A stretch of DNA of 64,000 bases from Nocardioidaceae bacterium (GCA_029266455.1 JAQSWV010000001.1:1-64000); one strand, 5' to 3'; shown: positions 1-9,078, counted from the first letter of the stretch. Translations and numbers: made by a program. Notes: a model not told the origin generated them from the sequence alone.

Positions 1-148
1 CATCTACGCGCCGGTCATGATGCTGGCCGAGCGGGCTGCCGACCTGGTCGCCGGCAACACGCCCCTGCCTCCCGCCGACGTGCCGTTCTACCGGCACGGG
101 ACCTCTCCGCTGCATCCCCCGCGTGTCAGCAAGGCCGGACATGCCTGA
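1..148 (+). CDS. betA: Choline dehydrogenase (GMC oxidoreductase), C-terminal fragment cut by window edge
   Basis: Only the last 48 codons are in the window (reading frame from base 2, TGA at 146-148). The tail [19 protein letters not shown] followed by [13 protein letters not shown] is the characteristic C-terminus of BetA-type choline dehydrogenases, FAD enzymes that oxidise choline to betaine aldehyde. The 5-prime part lies outside, so the FAD-binding and catalytic residues cannot be judged. A BetT-type transporter follows on the same strand, which supports a choline role. Assignment rests on a short but distinctive tail. Confidence 0.75.
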   Translation, partial: IYAPVMMLAERAADLVAGNTPLPPADVPFYRHGTSPLHPPRVSKAGHA

Positions 149-189
149 CGCAGCGCTGGGGCAAGCCGCACCACCTTCGCCGCAGGCAC

Positions 190-372
190 GTGGCCGTGGT
201 TTTCCTGGCGCATGTCCAGGAGATGGTCGACCTCGTCGGGATGACGGGCAACGAGCGCTCCTCCCCCGATCAGCTCTCCGGCGGCATGCAGCGGCGGGTC
301 GGGTTGGCCCGCGCGCTGGCCAGCGATCCGACGATCATGCTCGACCAGTCCAGGTTCAGCGCCAGCCTGAGC
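190..372 (+). pseudogene. Remnant of a ProV/OpuAA-type glycine betaine ABC ATPase
   Basis: One frame reads through a helical stretch, then [20 protein letters not shown] and DPTIML. This matches the ABC signature (LSGGM) and the run toward Walker B of quaternary-amine ATPases. The Walker A half is absent, and after IML the expected MDE-A-FSALD is scrambled to DQSRFSASL. About 50 recognisable codons remain between betA and betT, with no plausible start and no intact ATPase. I read it as a decayed gene fragment left by deletion. A short chance ORF is unlikely given the full signature motif. Confidence 0.6.
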
Positions 373-394
373 CGCCGGAGCCGAGGAGACCGAA

Positions 395-2458
395 ATGACG
401 ACGGCCGTGACCCCCGATCCCGCCGTGAAGCGCAGCTCGTGGGCCTTCCTCACCGACGGACCACCGGTCCGCAAGCCGGTCTTCTACTCGGCGGTGATCG
501 GAGTCCTGGTCATGGCGACCTGGGCGATCTTCGCGCCCGACCAGGCAGAGACAGTCATCGGCGAGGCGGTAGCCCGGGTCGTGGACTGGTTCGGGTGGTT
601 CTACATCCTGCTGACCACGGCGGTGTTGGCATTCGTGCTCTACCTGGCCATCTCTCGCTACGGCTCCATCAAGCTCGGGCCTGACCACTCCAAGCCGCAG
701 TTCTCCACGTTCGCTTGGGCCTCGATGCTCTTCGCCGCGGGTATTGGTACCGACGTGATGTTCTACGCGGTGGCCGAGCCCGTCAGCCAGTACATGGCTC
801 CGCCGACCGGCGACCCCGAGACCACCGCGGCCGCCCGCGAGGCGACGGTGTGGACCTTGTTCCACTACGGGATCTCAGGCTGGGGTCTCTACGCCCTGAT
901 GGGGATGGCGCTTGCCTACTTCACCTACCGGATGAACCTCCCCCTCGCCGTGCGCTCGGCGTTGTACCCCATCTTCGGACGCCGCATCGACGGGGGCCTC
1001 GGGCACACCGTCGACACGGCCGCCGTGCTCGGCACCATCTTCGGAGTCGCGACCAGCCTGGGCATCGGCGTGGTGTTCCTCAACCAGGGACTCAACATCC
1101 TGTTCGACGTGCCGGTCGGGCTCGGCGCCCAGATCGGTCTCATCATCGTCGCCGTGGCGATGGCCGCGATCTCGGCCACCACGGGTGTCGACAAGGGCAT
1201 CCGCTTCTTGTCCCAGCTCAACGTCATCCTGGCACTCGGCCTCGCCGCCTACGTCCTGCTGACAGGACGTACCAGCTTCATCCTCAATGCCGTGGTGATG
1301 AATGTCGGCGACTACGTCCAGACCTTCCCCCGCAAGACGATGGAGACCTTCGCGTTCGAGGGCGCGACCCAGTGGATGTCGCTGTGGACCCTCTTCTTCT
1401 GGGCCTGGTGGATCGCCTGGGCGTCCTTCGTGGGACAGTTCCTGGCCCGGATCTCCCGCGGCCGGACGATCCGGCAGTTCGTCGCGGGGACGATGATCAT
1501 CCCCTTCACCTACATCGTCATGTGGATCTCGATCTTCGGCAACGCCGCCCTCGAACGGATCCGGGGAGGTGACGACGCGTTCGCCGATGCCGCGCTGGCC
1601 TCCCCCGAGGCGGGCTTCTACTCGCTGCTGCAGGAATACCCCCTCTCCTCCGTCATCATTGCCGTCTCGGTCTTCGTCGGCCTTCTCTTCTACGTCACCT
1701 CAGCCGACTCGGGGGCCCTGGTGATGGGCAACCTCTCCTCCGAGCTGCGCTCGGTGCAGGACGATGCGGCGCCCTGGCTGCGCATAGTATGGGCCTCGAC
1801 CACAGGACTCCTGACGATCGCCGTGCTGGCGGTGGGTGGCATCTTCGCCCTTCAGTACGCCACGGTGATCTTCGGTCTGCCGTTCGCGTTCGTCATCGTG
1901 CTGGTCATGCTCGGCCTGCTCAAGGCACTGCGGGTCGAGGGCCGGCGCGCCGGGACCGTCACACGCGCACTGCCGATGATCGTGACCGGCCGCGACGCGG
2001 ACACCGGCAGAGAAGGGCACCCCGAGTCGTCGTGGAAGGCTCGCCTCGCCCGCGCGGTCAACTTCGTCGACGTCGAGGCCGCAACGGCCTACCTCGACGC
2101 CGTGGTGCGACCCGCACTCACCGAGGTCGCCCACGAGCTGGAGGAGCGAGGGGTACCGACCCAGGTCTCTCAGGCTGCGGGTGGAGGCGAGGACGACGAG
2201 GACGGCGGGTTGGCCTGGGTGGAGCTGCGCGCCCTCGGAGGAGACGACCCGTTCGTCTATAGGGTGCAGGTTCACGAGTCACCGGTGCCGACCTACGGTG
2301 GCCGGATGATCGGCGACCGCGATAAGTACGCCCGCCTGGAAGTACACACCGTTGGTGGTGGCCAGGACTATGACGTGATGGGCTACTCCGCCACACAGAT
2401 CATCCACGACTGTCTCGACCACTACGAAGGACACCTCGAGTTCCTGCGACTTGCTTGA
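395..2458 (+). CDS. betT: BCCT-family choline/betaine transporter, BetT type
   Basis: A 687-residue secondary transporter of the betaine/choline/carnitine family, probably importing choline or betaine. About twelve hydrophobic segments fill residues 28-510. The motif [20 protein letters not shown] (near residues 112-131) and the Trp-rich [12 protein letters not shown] segment (near residue 330) are family hallmarks. A long cytoplasmic C-terminal domain (about 510-687) makes it BetT-sized; in known BetT proteins this tail modulates osmotic activation. AGGAGA at 384-389 precedes the ATG. It sits between betA and the dimethylglycine enzyme, consistent with substrate supply for choline catabolism. 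Exact substrate is inference. Confidence 0.9.
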   Translation: MTTAVTPDPAVKRSSWAFLTDGPPVRKPVFYSAVIGVLVMATWAIFAPDQAETVIGEAVARVVDWFGWFYILLTTAVLAFVLYLAISRYGSIKLGPDHSKPQFSTFAWASMLFAAGIGTDVMFYAVAEPVSQYMAPPTGDPETTAAAREATVWTLFHYGISGWGLYALMGMALAYFTYRMNLPLAVRSALYPIFGRRIDGGLGHTVDTAAVLGTIFGVATSLGIGVVFLNQGLNILFDVPVGLGAQIGLIIVAVAMAAISATTGVDKGIRFLSQLNVILALGLAAYVLLTGRTSFILNAVVMNVGDYVQTFPRKTMETFAFEGATQWMSLWTLFFWAWWIAWASFVGQFLARISRGRTIRQFVAGTMIIPFTYIVMWISIFGNAALERIRGGDDAFADAALASPEAGFYSLLQEYPLSSVIIAVSVFVGLLFYVTSADSGALVMGNLSSELRSVQDDAAPWLRIVWASTTGLLTIAVLAVGGIFALQYATVIFGLPFAFVIVLVMLGLLKALRVEGRRAGTVTRALPMIVTGRDADTGREGHPESSWKARLARAVNFVDVEAATAYLDAVVRPALTEVAHELEERGVPTQVSQAAGGGEDDEDGGLAWVELRALGGDDPFVYRVQVHESPVPTYGGRMIGDRDKYARLEVHTVGGGQDYDVMGYSATQIIHDCLDHYEGHLEFLRLA

Positions 2459-2480
2459 CCACGGCAGCAGACTGCGGGTC

Positions 2481-4049
2481 ATGAGCAAGAGAGCAATGGC
2501 GCTCGCACCGTTGGCTGCCGTCGCGGCGGTGGCGGCCCACGACCTGCTGCAGAAGCGCCACGCGCTGCTCCGGAACTTCCCCGTGATCGGGCACGGCCGC
2601 TACCTGCTGGAGGCGATAGGTCCCGAGCTGCGGCAGTACATCGTCGCGTCGAACGACGAGGAGCGTCCCTTCAGCCGCGACCAGCGGCGATGGGTGTACG
2701 CGTCATCGAAGCTGCAGAACAACTACTTCGGCTTCGGCACTGACAACGACCTCGAGCACGGCACCGGCAACGTCATCCTGCATCACAAGACGTTCGGCCG
2801 TTCGCCGGCCAGTCACGGGCACCCGGCGCAGGAGGCATGGCTTCCGTGCGGCAAGGTGCTGGGCGGGCCACGCGGTCGGGCTGCCGCGTTCCGGCCGGAG
2901 TCGGTGGTCAACATCTCGGCGATGAGCTTCGGCTCGCTGTCGGGGGCCGCCATCGAAGCCCTCAACCGCGGAGCAGCGCTGGCCGGGTGCCTGCACAACA
3001 CCGGGGAGGGCGCGGTCTCGCCGTATCACCGGAAGGGCGGCGAGCTGGTCTTCCAGGTCGGCACGGCCTACTTCGGCTGTCGCGACGAGGCCGGGCGCTT
3101 CAGCCTCGACCGGCTCAAGGAGCTCGTCGACTCGGCGCCCGTGCGGGCCCTGGAGATCAAGCTCTCGCAGGGTGCCAAGCCCGGACTCGGGGGCGTGCTG
3201 CCGGCAGCCAAGGTGTCGGCAGAGATCGCCGCGACCCGCGGCATCCGGGAGGGGGAGGACTGCATCAGCCCGCCCCGGCACACCGAGTTCAGCGACGTGG
3301 ACAGCCTGCTGGACTTCGCCGAGCGGCTGGCCGACGCGACCGGCCTACCGGTCGGACTCAAGTCGGCAGTGGGCGACCTCGGCTTCTGGCGCGACCTTGC
3401 CGACGCCATGCAGAACACCGGTCGCGGGCTCGACTTCATCACGATCGACGGCGGCGAGGGCGGCACTGGTGCGGCACCGCTGATCTTCTCCGACGCGGTC
3501 TCGCTGCCGTTCCGGCTCGGCTTCGCCCGGATGTACGCGATCTTCGCCGAGCGCGGGATACAGGACGACATCGTCTTCGTCGGAGCCGGGAAGCTGGGCC
3601 TGCCGGACAACGCGATGATCGCGTTCGCGCTCGGCGTCGACATGGTCAACGTCGGCCGGGAGGCGATGCTCGCGGTCGGCTGCATCCAGGCGCAGAAGTG
3701 CCACACCGACGAGTGCCCGACCGGGGTCGCCACCCAGAACGCCTGGCTGTCCCACGGCCTGGACCCCGCTCTCAAGTCGGTGCGCGTGGCCAACTACCTG
3801 AGGACTCTGCGCCGTGACCTGCTGAAGGTCGCAGAGGTCTGCGGTGTCGAGCACCCGGCCATGGTCGGACCCGGGGACGCCGAGGTCCTCGACACGCTCA
3901 CGGCGGGACGCTCCTTGCGGGAGGTGTACGGATACCAGCCGGGGTGGGGCGTCCCGTCGCAGTCCGACCAGGACACGCTGGTCCGCCTGATGCGGTCGCA
4001 CGACGAGGCCGAGGTCGCCGTCGAGGGTCCGCCCGAGACCCAGGCTTAG
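2481..4049 (+). CDS. FMN-binding glutamate-synthase-family protein (GltS-like domain)
   Basis: A 522-residue protein with an N-terminal hydrophobic stretch, then the FMN-binding TIM barrel of the glutamate synthase synthase-domain family, but no glutamine amidotransferase domain. Visible features are NISAMSFGSLSGAAIEALN, the glycine-rich TIDGGEGGTGAAP segment and GCIQAQKCHTDECPTG, whose cysteines (residues 401, 407, 412) keep the C-x5-C-x4-C spacing of the [3Fe-4S] ligands of GltS. The ATG at 2481 is preferred because an upstream in-frame start at 2451 overlaps betT; neither has a clear ribosome-binding site. Such stand-alone proteins have no settled function. Its place inside a choline/dimethylglycine locus suggests a role in amine or ammonia handling, which is inference. 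Confidence 0.8.
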   Translation: MSKRAMALAPLAAVAAVAAHDLLQKRHALLRNFPVIGHGRYLLEAIGPELRQYIVASNDEERPFSRDQRRWVYASSKLQNNYFGFGTDNDLEHGTGNVILHHKTFGRSPASHGHPAQEAWLPCGKVLGGPRGRAAAFRPESVVNISAMSFGSLSGAAIEALNRGAALAGCLHNTGEGAVSPYHRKGGELVFQVGTAYFGCRDEAGRFSLDRLKELVDSAPVRALEIKLSQGAKPGLGGVLPAAKVSAEIAATRGIREGEDCISPPRHTEFSDVDSLLDFAERLADATGLPVGLKSAVGDLGFWRDLADAMQNTGRGLDFITIDGGEGGTGAAPLIFSDAVSLPFRLGFARMYAIFAERGIQDDIVFVGAGKLGLPDNAMIAFALGVDMVNVGREAMLAVGCIQAQKCHTDECPTGVATQNAWLSHGLDPALKSVRVANYLRTLRRDLLKVAEVCGVEHPAMVGPGDAEVLDTLTAGRSLREVYGYQPGWGVPSQSDQDTLVRLMRSHDEAEVAVEGPPETQA

Positions 4050-4156
4050 CCGAGACGGGAGGCGCGAGGCCGCCGAGTGTCCCCTGCCCGGTGGCGCACG
4101 CCCCTTGACATCGGTCGCGAAGCGGACACACTAAGGTGTACCGCATAGCGCGACAA

Positions 4157-4175
4157 GGTTGCGTGATGCGCAACC
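4157..4175. promoter_or_regulatory. Inverted repeat GGTTGCG-N5-CGCAACC, candidate operator
   Basis: A perfect 7-bp inverted repeat with a 5-nt spacer lies 19 nt before the ATG of the dimethylglycine enzyme and just ahead of its ribosome-binding site GAAGGAG (4182-4188). The position and dyad symmetry fit a repressor or activator site for the operon. A short RNA hairpin in the leader is the alternative. No regulator gene is adjacent. Confidence 0.5.
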
Positions 4176-4194
4176 ATCGGTGAAGGAGATCCCC

Positions 4195-6711
4195 ATGGCA
4201 ACGGTTCCGGGCAGTGCACGCGTTGTGGTGATCGGCGCAGGCATCGTCGGCAACAGCCTCGTCTACCATCTGGCCCGGCTTGGGTGGCGAGACATCGTGC
4301 AGATCGACAAGGGCCCGTTGCCGAACCCCGGAGGCTCGACGGGGCACGCCTCCAACTTCATCTTCCCGGTCGACCACTCGCGCGAGATCACCGATCTCAC
4401 CCTCGACAGCATGGCGCAGTACAAGGAGATGGGGGTCTTCACCGAGTCGGGCGGTTTCGAGGTCGCCCGCACCGAGGAGCGCATGGAGGAGCTGCGCCGG
4501 AGGATGTCGTCGGCGCGCGCCTGGGGGATCGACGCGGAGCTGGTGACTCCGGAGCAGGTCGTGGAGAAGGTGCCGTTCCTCGACCCGGAGCCGATCATCG
4601 GCGCGTTCTGGACCCCGTCGGTCGGGGTCGTCGACTCGCTGCGCGCCGGCACCATCATGCGCGAGCGGGCCCTCGAGCTGGGCGCGCTCACCACCGTGGC
4701 CACCGTCGAGGTCACCGGCCTCGACGTCGAGAGCGGCCGCATCACCGGCGTGCGCACCACCGGAGGTGACATCGAGGCGGGCACTGTCGTCGTCTGCTGC
4801 GGCGTGTGGAGCCCCAAGGTGGCCGCGATGGCCGGTGCGCAGATCCCGCTGACCCCTGCGGTGCACCAGATGATCAGCGTCGGACCCATCCCGCAACTGG
4901 CGGACCGCTCCGGCGAGATCTCGTACCCGATCGTGCGCGACATGGACACGTTCTGCTACGAGCGTCAGCACGGCAGCGACATGGAGGTGGGGTCCTACGC
5001 CCACCGGCCGATCCTGCACGACCCCGAGACGATCCCGTCCATCGAGCAGTCGAAGCTGTCGCCGACCGAGATGCCGTTCACCTCCGACGACTTCGACCCC
5101 CAGCTCGAGCAGGCCTTCGAGCTCATGCCTGAGGCACTCGGCGCCGAGGGCGCAGAGATCCGCTACGCCATCAACGGGCTGCTGTCGCTGACTCCTGACG
5201 GGTCGCCGCTGCTGGGCGAGACACCCGAGGTCAGGGGCCTGTGGTCGGCGGCCGCGGTCTGGATCAAGGAGGGCCCGGGCGTCGGCCGCGCGGTCGCCGA
5301 GTGGATGACCGACGGCAACCCCGAGATCGACGTCAGCGCCTCCGACATCGCCCGCTTCTATCCGCACCAGCGCACCCGGGCGCACATCAAGGCGCGGACC
5401 GGTGAAGGCTTCAACAAGACCTACGGCATCGTCCATCCGGGCGAGCAGTGGTCGAGCGACCGCGGCAAGCGGCTCGCCCCCATGCATGCCCAGCAGCAAC
5501 AGCTCGGCGCGGTGTTCTTCGAGGCCGTCGGCTGGGAGCGGCCGTTCTGGTACGCCAGCAACGAGTCGCTGCTGGGCGACTACGGCGATCGCGTGCTGCC
5601 GCGCGAGAACGAGTGGGACTCGAGGTGGTGGTCGCCGATCATCAACGCCGAGCACCTGGCCATGCGCGACCGTGCCGGTGTCGTCGACCTGTCGGCCTTT
5701 GCGATCTTCGACGTGATCGGCCCGCGCGCGATGGAGACCGTGCAGGCAACCGTCGTCGCGCAGGCCGACGTCGCCATCGGGCGCGTCGTCTACACCCCGG
5801 TTCTCGACGAGCGGGGCGGGTTCCGCTCCGACCTCACGATCATGCGGCTCGCCCACGACCGCTACCGCGTCGTCACCGGCGGTGCGCACGGCATGGTCGA
5901 CCTGAAGTGGTTCGCCGACCGGATGCCCGCGGACGGGTCGGCACAGGTCGTCGACCTCACCTCCGCGTTCACGACGATCGGGCTCTGGGGCCCCCGGGCC
6001 CGCGACATCCTCGGCACGATCACCGACGACGACATCAGCTCCGACGGATTCGGTTTCGGACGCTGCCGCGACATCGAGGTCGACACCATGTCGGTGCTGG
6101 CGTCCCGCATCTCGTACGTCGGCGAGCTGGGCTGGGAGCTGTACGTCCCGATGGAGGAGGGCGCGAAACTGTGGGACCTGGTGCACGAGGCCGGGCGGCC
6201 GCACGGTGCCGTGCCGGTGGGCATCGGGGTCTACGGCACGACCGGGCGCATCGAGAAGAGCTACCGGGCGTTCGGCTTCGAGCTCGACAGCGAGCGCACG
6301 ATCGTCGAGGCCGGCATGATGCGTCCGAAGGTCAAGGAGGCCGACTTCGTCGGTCGCGAGGCCTATCTGAAGCAGCGGTCCGAGGATCCGCAGGCGGTGC
6401 TGTGCACCCTGACCGTCGACGACCACACCTCCGCGTCCGGCCAGCAACGGTTCATGCTCGGCGGTGAGCCCGTCGTCACCCGGGACGGGGAGCCGCTCGT
6501 CGACGGCCACGGGCACCGGTCGTACGTGACGACGGCGGGATCGGCGCCGTCGGTCGGCAAGCACGTGCTGATGGCCTACCTGCCGCCCGACCGTGCGGCA
6601 GTGGGGACACCGCTCGCGGTGAGCTACATGGAGGAGCGGTACCCGGTGACAGTCGCGGCCGCTGACGCCACGCCGCTGTTCGACCCTGCCAACGACCGGA
6701 TCAAGGGGTGA
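4195..6711 (+). CDS. Dimethylglycine dehydrogenase/oxidase-type flavoprotein fused to aminomethyltransferase domain
   Basis: An 838-residue two-domain enzyme. Residues 1-400 form a D-amino-acid-oxidase-like FAD domain, with VVVIGAGIVGNSLVYHLA at the N-terminus and GGSTGHASN around residue 50; the His matches the position of the covalently FAD-linked His in Arthrobacter dimethylglycine oxidase (from memory). Residues 430-838 resemble GcvT aminomethyltransferases (IGLWGPRARDIL, YVGELGWELYVP), which pass the methyl-derived one-carbon unit to tetrahydrofolate. The likely reaction is dimethylglycine to sarcosine; sarcosine oxidation cannot be excluded. ATG 4195 is fixed by GAAGGAG at 4182-4188. 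It overlaps etfB, so electrons probably go to ETF and not to oxygen. Confidence 0.85.
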   Translation: MATVPGSARVVVIGAGIVGNSLVYHLARLGWRDIVQIDKGPLPNPGGSTGHASNFIFPVDHSREITDLTLDSMAQYKEMGVFTESGGFEVARTEERMEELRRRMSSARAWGIDAELVTPEQVVEKVPFLDPEPIIGAFWTPSVGVVDSLRAGTIMRERALELGALTTVATVEVTGLDVESGRITGVRTTGGDIEAGTVVVCCGVWSPKVAAMAGAQIPLTPAVHQMISVGPIPQLADRSGEISYPIVRDMDTFCYERQHGSDMEVGSYAHRPILHDPETIPSIEQSKLSPTEMPFTSDDFDPQLEQAFELMPEALGAEGAEIRYAINGLLSLTPDGSPLLGETPEVRGLWSAAAVWIKEGPGVGRAVAEWMTDGNPEIDVSASDIARFYPHQRTRAHIKARTGEGFNKTYGIVHPGEQWSSDRGKRLAPMHAQQQQLGAVFFEAVGWERPFWYASNESLLGDYGDRVLPRENEWDSRWWSPIINAEHLAMRDRAGVVDLSAFAIFDVIGPRAMETVQATVVAQADVAIGRVVYTPVLDERGGFRSDLTIMRLAHDRYRVVTGGAHGMVDLKWFADRMPADGSAQVVDLTSAFTTIGLWGPRARDILGTITDDDISSDGFGFGRCRDIEVDTMSVLASRISYVGELGWELYVPMEEGAKLWDLVHEAGRPHGAVPVGIGVYGTTGRIEKSYRAFGFELDSERTIVEAGMMRPKVKEADFVGREAYLKQRSEDPQAVLCTLTVDDHTSASGQQRFMLGGEPVVTRDGEPLVDGHGHRSYVTTAGSAPSVGKHVLMAYLPPDRAAVGTPLAVSYMEERYPVTVAAADATPLFDPANDRIKG

Positions 6712-6713
6712 CC

Positions 6714-7487
6714 GTGACCAACGTCCTGGTGTGCATCAAGCGGGTCCCCGGTACGTCCGGCCAGATCCTGCTCTCCGACGACGGGCAGAGCGTCGACGCC
6801 CGGCACGTGGGCTGGGCGGTCAGCCCGCACGAGGAGTGCGCGGTCGAGCTGGCCACCCAGATCGCCTCCGCGACCGGTGGGAGCGCCACGGTGCTGACCG
6901 TGGGGCCTGCCGACGCGGTCGAGCAGCTGCGCGACGCGCTGGCAGTGGGCTGCACCGCAGCCGTGCTGGTCGAGGCGGAGAACGACAGGTTCGGCCCCGC
7001 CGACGTCGCGGCAGCCATCGCCGAGGTCGTCCGCTCGCACGAGGCCGCGGGGACTCCCGTCGACCTGGTGCTGCTCGGAAACGACGCCGCCGACACCGGC
7101 GACTTCCAGGTGCCGGTGCGGCTCGCGTACGACCTCGAGCGGCCGGTACTCACGGGCATCTCGTTCTGCGCCGTCGAGGACGGGCAGCTGGTCGCCACCG
7201 GCGACGGCCCCGAGGGTCAGGAGGAGTTCGCTCTCCCGCTGCCGGCGGTGGTGGCGGTCATGGAGGGCGGTGTCGCGCCGCGCTACCCGTCCGTCATGGG
7301 CCGCATGAAGGCCAAGAAGGTCGCCATCGAGACCGTGCGACCCAGCCGCGAGCCCGTCGGCTCGGGGCGGGTGCGGCTGACGCTGCCGCCCGAGCAGCCC
7401 AGCCAGGTCGAGGTGCTCGGCCACGGCAAGGACGCCGCACCCGCGGTGGTCGACCTGTTCGAGAAGCTGGGAGTGCTGTCGCGATGA
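6714..7487 (+). CDS. etfB: Electron transfer flavoprotein beta subunit
   Basis: A 257-residue protein starting MTNVLVCIKRVPG, the canonical ETF-beta N-terminus, with the family's VGPADAVEQLRDALAVGC region and the C-terminal MGRMKAKKVAIETV segment. GTG 6714 is chosen because AAGGGG at 6703-6708 gives a normal spacing; a GTG at 6708 overlapping the upstream TGA is also possible. ETF accepts electrons from flavin dehydrogenases and passes them to ETF-quinone oxidoreductase. Direct overlap with the dimethylglycine enzyme makes a dedicated acceptor likely. An etfA gene overlaps the 3-prime end. Confidence 0.93.
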   Translation: MTNVLVCIKRVPGTSGQILLSDDGQSVDARHVGWAVSPHEECAVELATQIASATGGSATVLTVGPADAVEQLRDALAVGCTAAVLVEAENDRFGPADVAAAIAEVVRSHEAAGTPVDLVLLGNDAADTGDFQVPVRLAYDLERPVLTGISFCAVEDGQLVATGDGPEGQEEFALPLPAVVAVMEGGVAPRYPSVMGRMKAKKVAIETVRPSREPVGSGRVRLTLPPEQPSQVEVLGHGKDAAPAVVDLFEKLGVLSR

Positions 7488-8467
7488 TCGTGGTGCTGGT
7501 GGAGACCGACGACCAGGGCGTCGCCGTGGTGTCACGCGAGACGCTGACATTCGCCCGCGACCTCGGGGCGCGTGCAGACGGCGGACCCCTGCACGCGGTG
7601 CTGGTGCGGTCGGCGGATCTGACCCCGGAGGTGCTCGCCCAGCTCGGGGAGCAGGGGGTGCAGCAGGTGCACGTCGCGGACGACCCGCGACTGTCGTCCT
7701 ACGCGGCGGCCGCGTGGGCCGCCGTCCTGGTCGACGTCGCGCGGGCCACCGGGGCGTCGGTGGTGCTGGCGGCGGGGACGCAACGCGGCAACGAGGTGCT
7801 GGCGCACGTGGCCGTCCGGTGCGGTGTCGCCATGGCCGCGAACGTGGTCGGAGTGCACGAGGTCGCTCCCCTCACCGTCACCCGGCAGGTCGTGGGGGGC
7901 GCAGCCCTCGAGGAGATGCGACTCGGGGACGACCCGGCCGTCCTCTCGGTCGCGGGTCACGCCTGCGAGCCCGTCGCCGTCGAGCAGCCCATCGCTCCCG
8001 AGGTCCAGACCGTGACCACCGCGATCGCCGACGCCGACCTCGTCGGCCGCGTCGTCCGTACCGGGGAGAAGGCCGTCGACGAGTCGGCCGCCCTGACGTC
8101 CTCGCGGGTCGTCGTCGGAGCCGGTCGCGGCGCCGGCAGCGCCGACGGCTTCAAGGAGCTCGTGCAGCTGGCCGACCTGCTGGGCGGCAGCCTCGGGGTC
8201 TCGCGCGTCGTCACCAGCCTGGGCTGGCGCCCGCATCACGAGCAGGTGGGCCAGACCGGAAGCCGCATCTCGCCGGATCTCTACATCCCGTGCGGGATCA
8301 GCGGCGCCATCCAGCACTGGGCGGGCTGCCAGAGCGCGAAGACGATCCTCGCCATCAACACCGACCCGGATGCGCCGATGGTCACCCGCGCCCACTACGC
8401 CGTCATCGGTGACCTGCACGAGGTCGTGCCGGCGATCAACGAGGAGCTGCAGCGCCGCCAGTCGTGA
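7484..8467 (+). CDS. etfA: Electron transfer flavoprotein alpha subunit
   Basis: A 327-residue ETF-alpha whose ATG overlaps the etfB stop (ATGA). The C-terminal FAD domain is complete: VVVGAGRGAG, FKELVQLADLLGG, the QVGQTGSRISPDLYIPCGIS segment and AINTDPDAPM, all typical of FAD-binding in ETF-alpha. The N-terminal half is the more variable ETF fold. It closes the operon; a hairpin follows the stop codon by a few bases. Confidence 0.93.
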   Translation: MIVVLVETDDQGVAVVSRETLTFARDLGARADGGPLHAVLVRSADLTPEVLAQLGEQGVQQVHVADDPRLSSYAAAAWAAVLVDVARATGASVVLAAGTQRGNEVLAHVAVRCGVAMAANVVGVHEVAPLTVTRQVVGGAALEEMRLGDDPAVLSVAGHACEPVAVEQPIAPEVQTVTTAIADADLVGRVVRTGEKAVDESAALTSSRVVVGAGRGAGSADGFKELVQLADLLGGSLGVSRVVTSLGWRPHHEQVGQTGSRISPDLYIPCGISGAIQHWAGCQSAKTILAINTDPDAPMVTRAHYAVIGDLHEVVPAINEELQRRQS

Positions 8468-8474
8468 GAAAAGC

Positions 8475-8492
8475 CGGCTCGGCGGCGAGCCG
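8475..8492 (+). terminator. Hairpin after etfA, candidate terminator
   Basis: CGGCTCG-GCGG-CGAGCCG forms a perfect 7-bp stem with a 4-nt loop, 7 nt after the etfA stop. No T-tract follows, as is common for terminators in high-GC Actinobacteria. It is well placed to end the betT-to-etfA transcription unit. Confidence 0.5.
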
Positions 8493-8573
8493 TGTCTGGT
8501 CAACCGCCTCAGGTTCTGGCACCTTCTCGACACGTGAGCGGATGTGCCGCTCCACTCGAGAAGGGGGGAGCCC

Positions 8574-8987
8574 ATGCCCAGCAGGTTCCGTGCCGCCGTC
8601 GTCACCGGAGCAACCAGTGTCCTGGCGGCCAGCACACTCATCGCCGGAACGGTCGTCACCGCAGCACCCGTCACGGCCGCCGATCGCCGTGCCGACATCA
8701 CTGCACGACCGTCGGACACCACGGTCCGGAGCGGCGAGCAGTTCATCGTCCGTGGCCGGTTCACCATCGACGGTGCTCCCGCCGCGGGGCGCACCGTGAA
8801 GATGCAGGCGCTGTACGGCCAGGACTGGAAGGCCATCCCCGGCGCCCGCGTCACCACCAACACCGAGGGCAAGTACCGCGTCCGCCTCATCCTCAGCATG
8901 AAGGGTGACCGCGACCTCCGGTCCGTCGGCCTCGCCCCCGGCGGCATCAAGAACGCCTACCAGCGCTTCACGGTGCAGGTGAGCTGA
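8574..8987 (+). CDS. Small secreted protein, carboxypeptidase-regulatory/Ig-like fold suspected
   Basis: A 137-residue protein with a clear signal peptide: basic start (MPSRFR), hydrophobic core over residues 8-32 and a likely cleavage after APVTAA. The mature part (about 100 residues) has alternating beta-type sequence (VRSGEQFIVRGRFTIDG, GRTVKMQALYG, NTEGKYRVRLIL), resembling a single beta-sandwich domain that binds at the cell surface. No catalytic motif is visible. GAAGGGGGGAG precedes the ATG, so the longer in-frame GTG start is not needed. Function unknown. Confidence 0.7.
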   Translation: MPSRFRAAVVTGATSVLAASTLIAGTVVTAAPVTAADRRADITARPSDTTVRSGEQFIVRGRFTIDGAPAAGRTVKMQALYGQDWKAIPGARVTTNTEGKYRVRLILSMKGDRDLRSVGLAPGGIKNAYQRFTVQVS

Positions 8988-9026
8988 CCCGCTGCCCTTC
9001 CGCGCGGAACTTTCGCAGGGTGGGCT

Positions 9027-9078
9027 GCGAAAACCCCGCCTCCACAGCGCTACAGCGCCCGGGAGGCGGGGTTTTCGC
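9027..9078. terminator. 17-bp bidirectional hairpin between convergent genes
   Basis: GCGAAAACCCCGCCTCC (9027-9043) is perfectly complementary to 9062-9078, with an 18-nt loop. The A-run and T-run at the stem base give a U-tract-like end on both strands, so it can end transcription of the secreted protein gene (+) and of the GNAT gene (-). The GNAT stop codon (9050-9052) is in the loop, and the right arm is inside its last coding codons. Confidence 0.85.

Noticed and set aside
4105-4134. TTGACA followed by ACACTAAGG as a promoter of the dimethylglycine operon
   Set aside because: The TTGACA is perfect but no good -10 lies at 16-18 bp; CACTAA at 18 bp is a poor match. I kept only the downstream dyad as a feature.
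3898-6564. Very long minus-strand open frame opposite the dimethylglycine enzyme
   Set aside because: Its translation is Asp/Arg/Gly/His-rich low complexity typical of antisense high-GC frames, and the plus strand encodes a clear enzyme.
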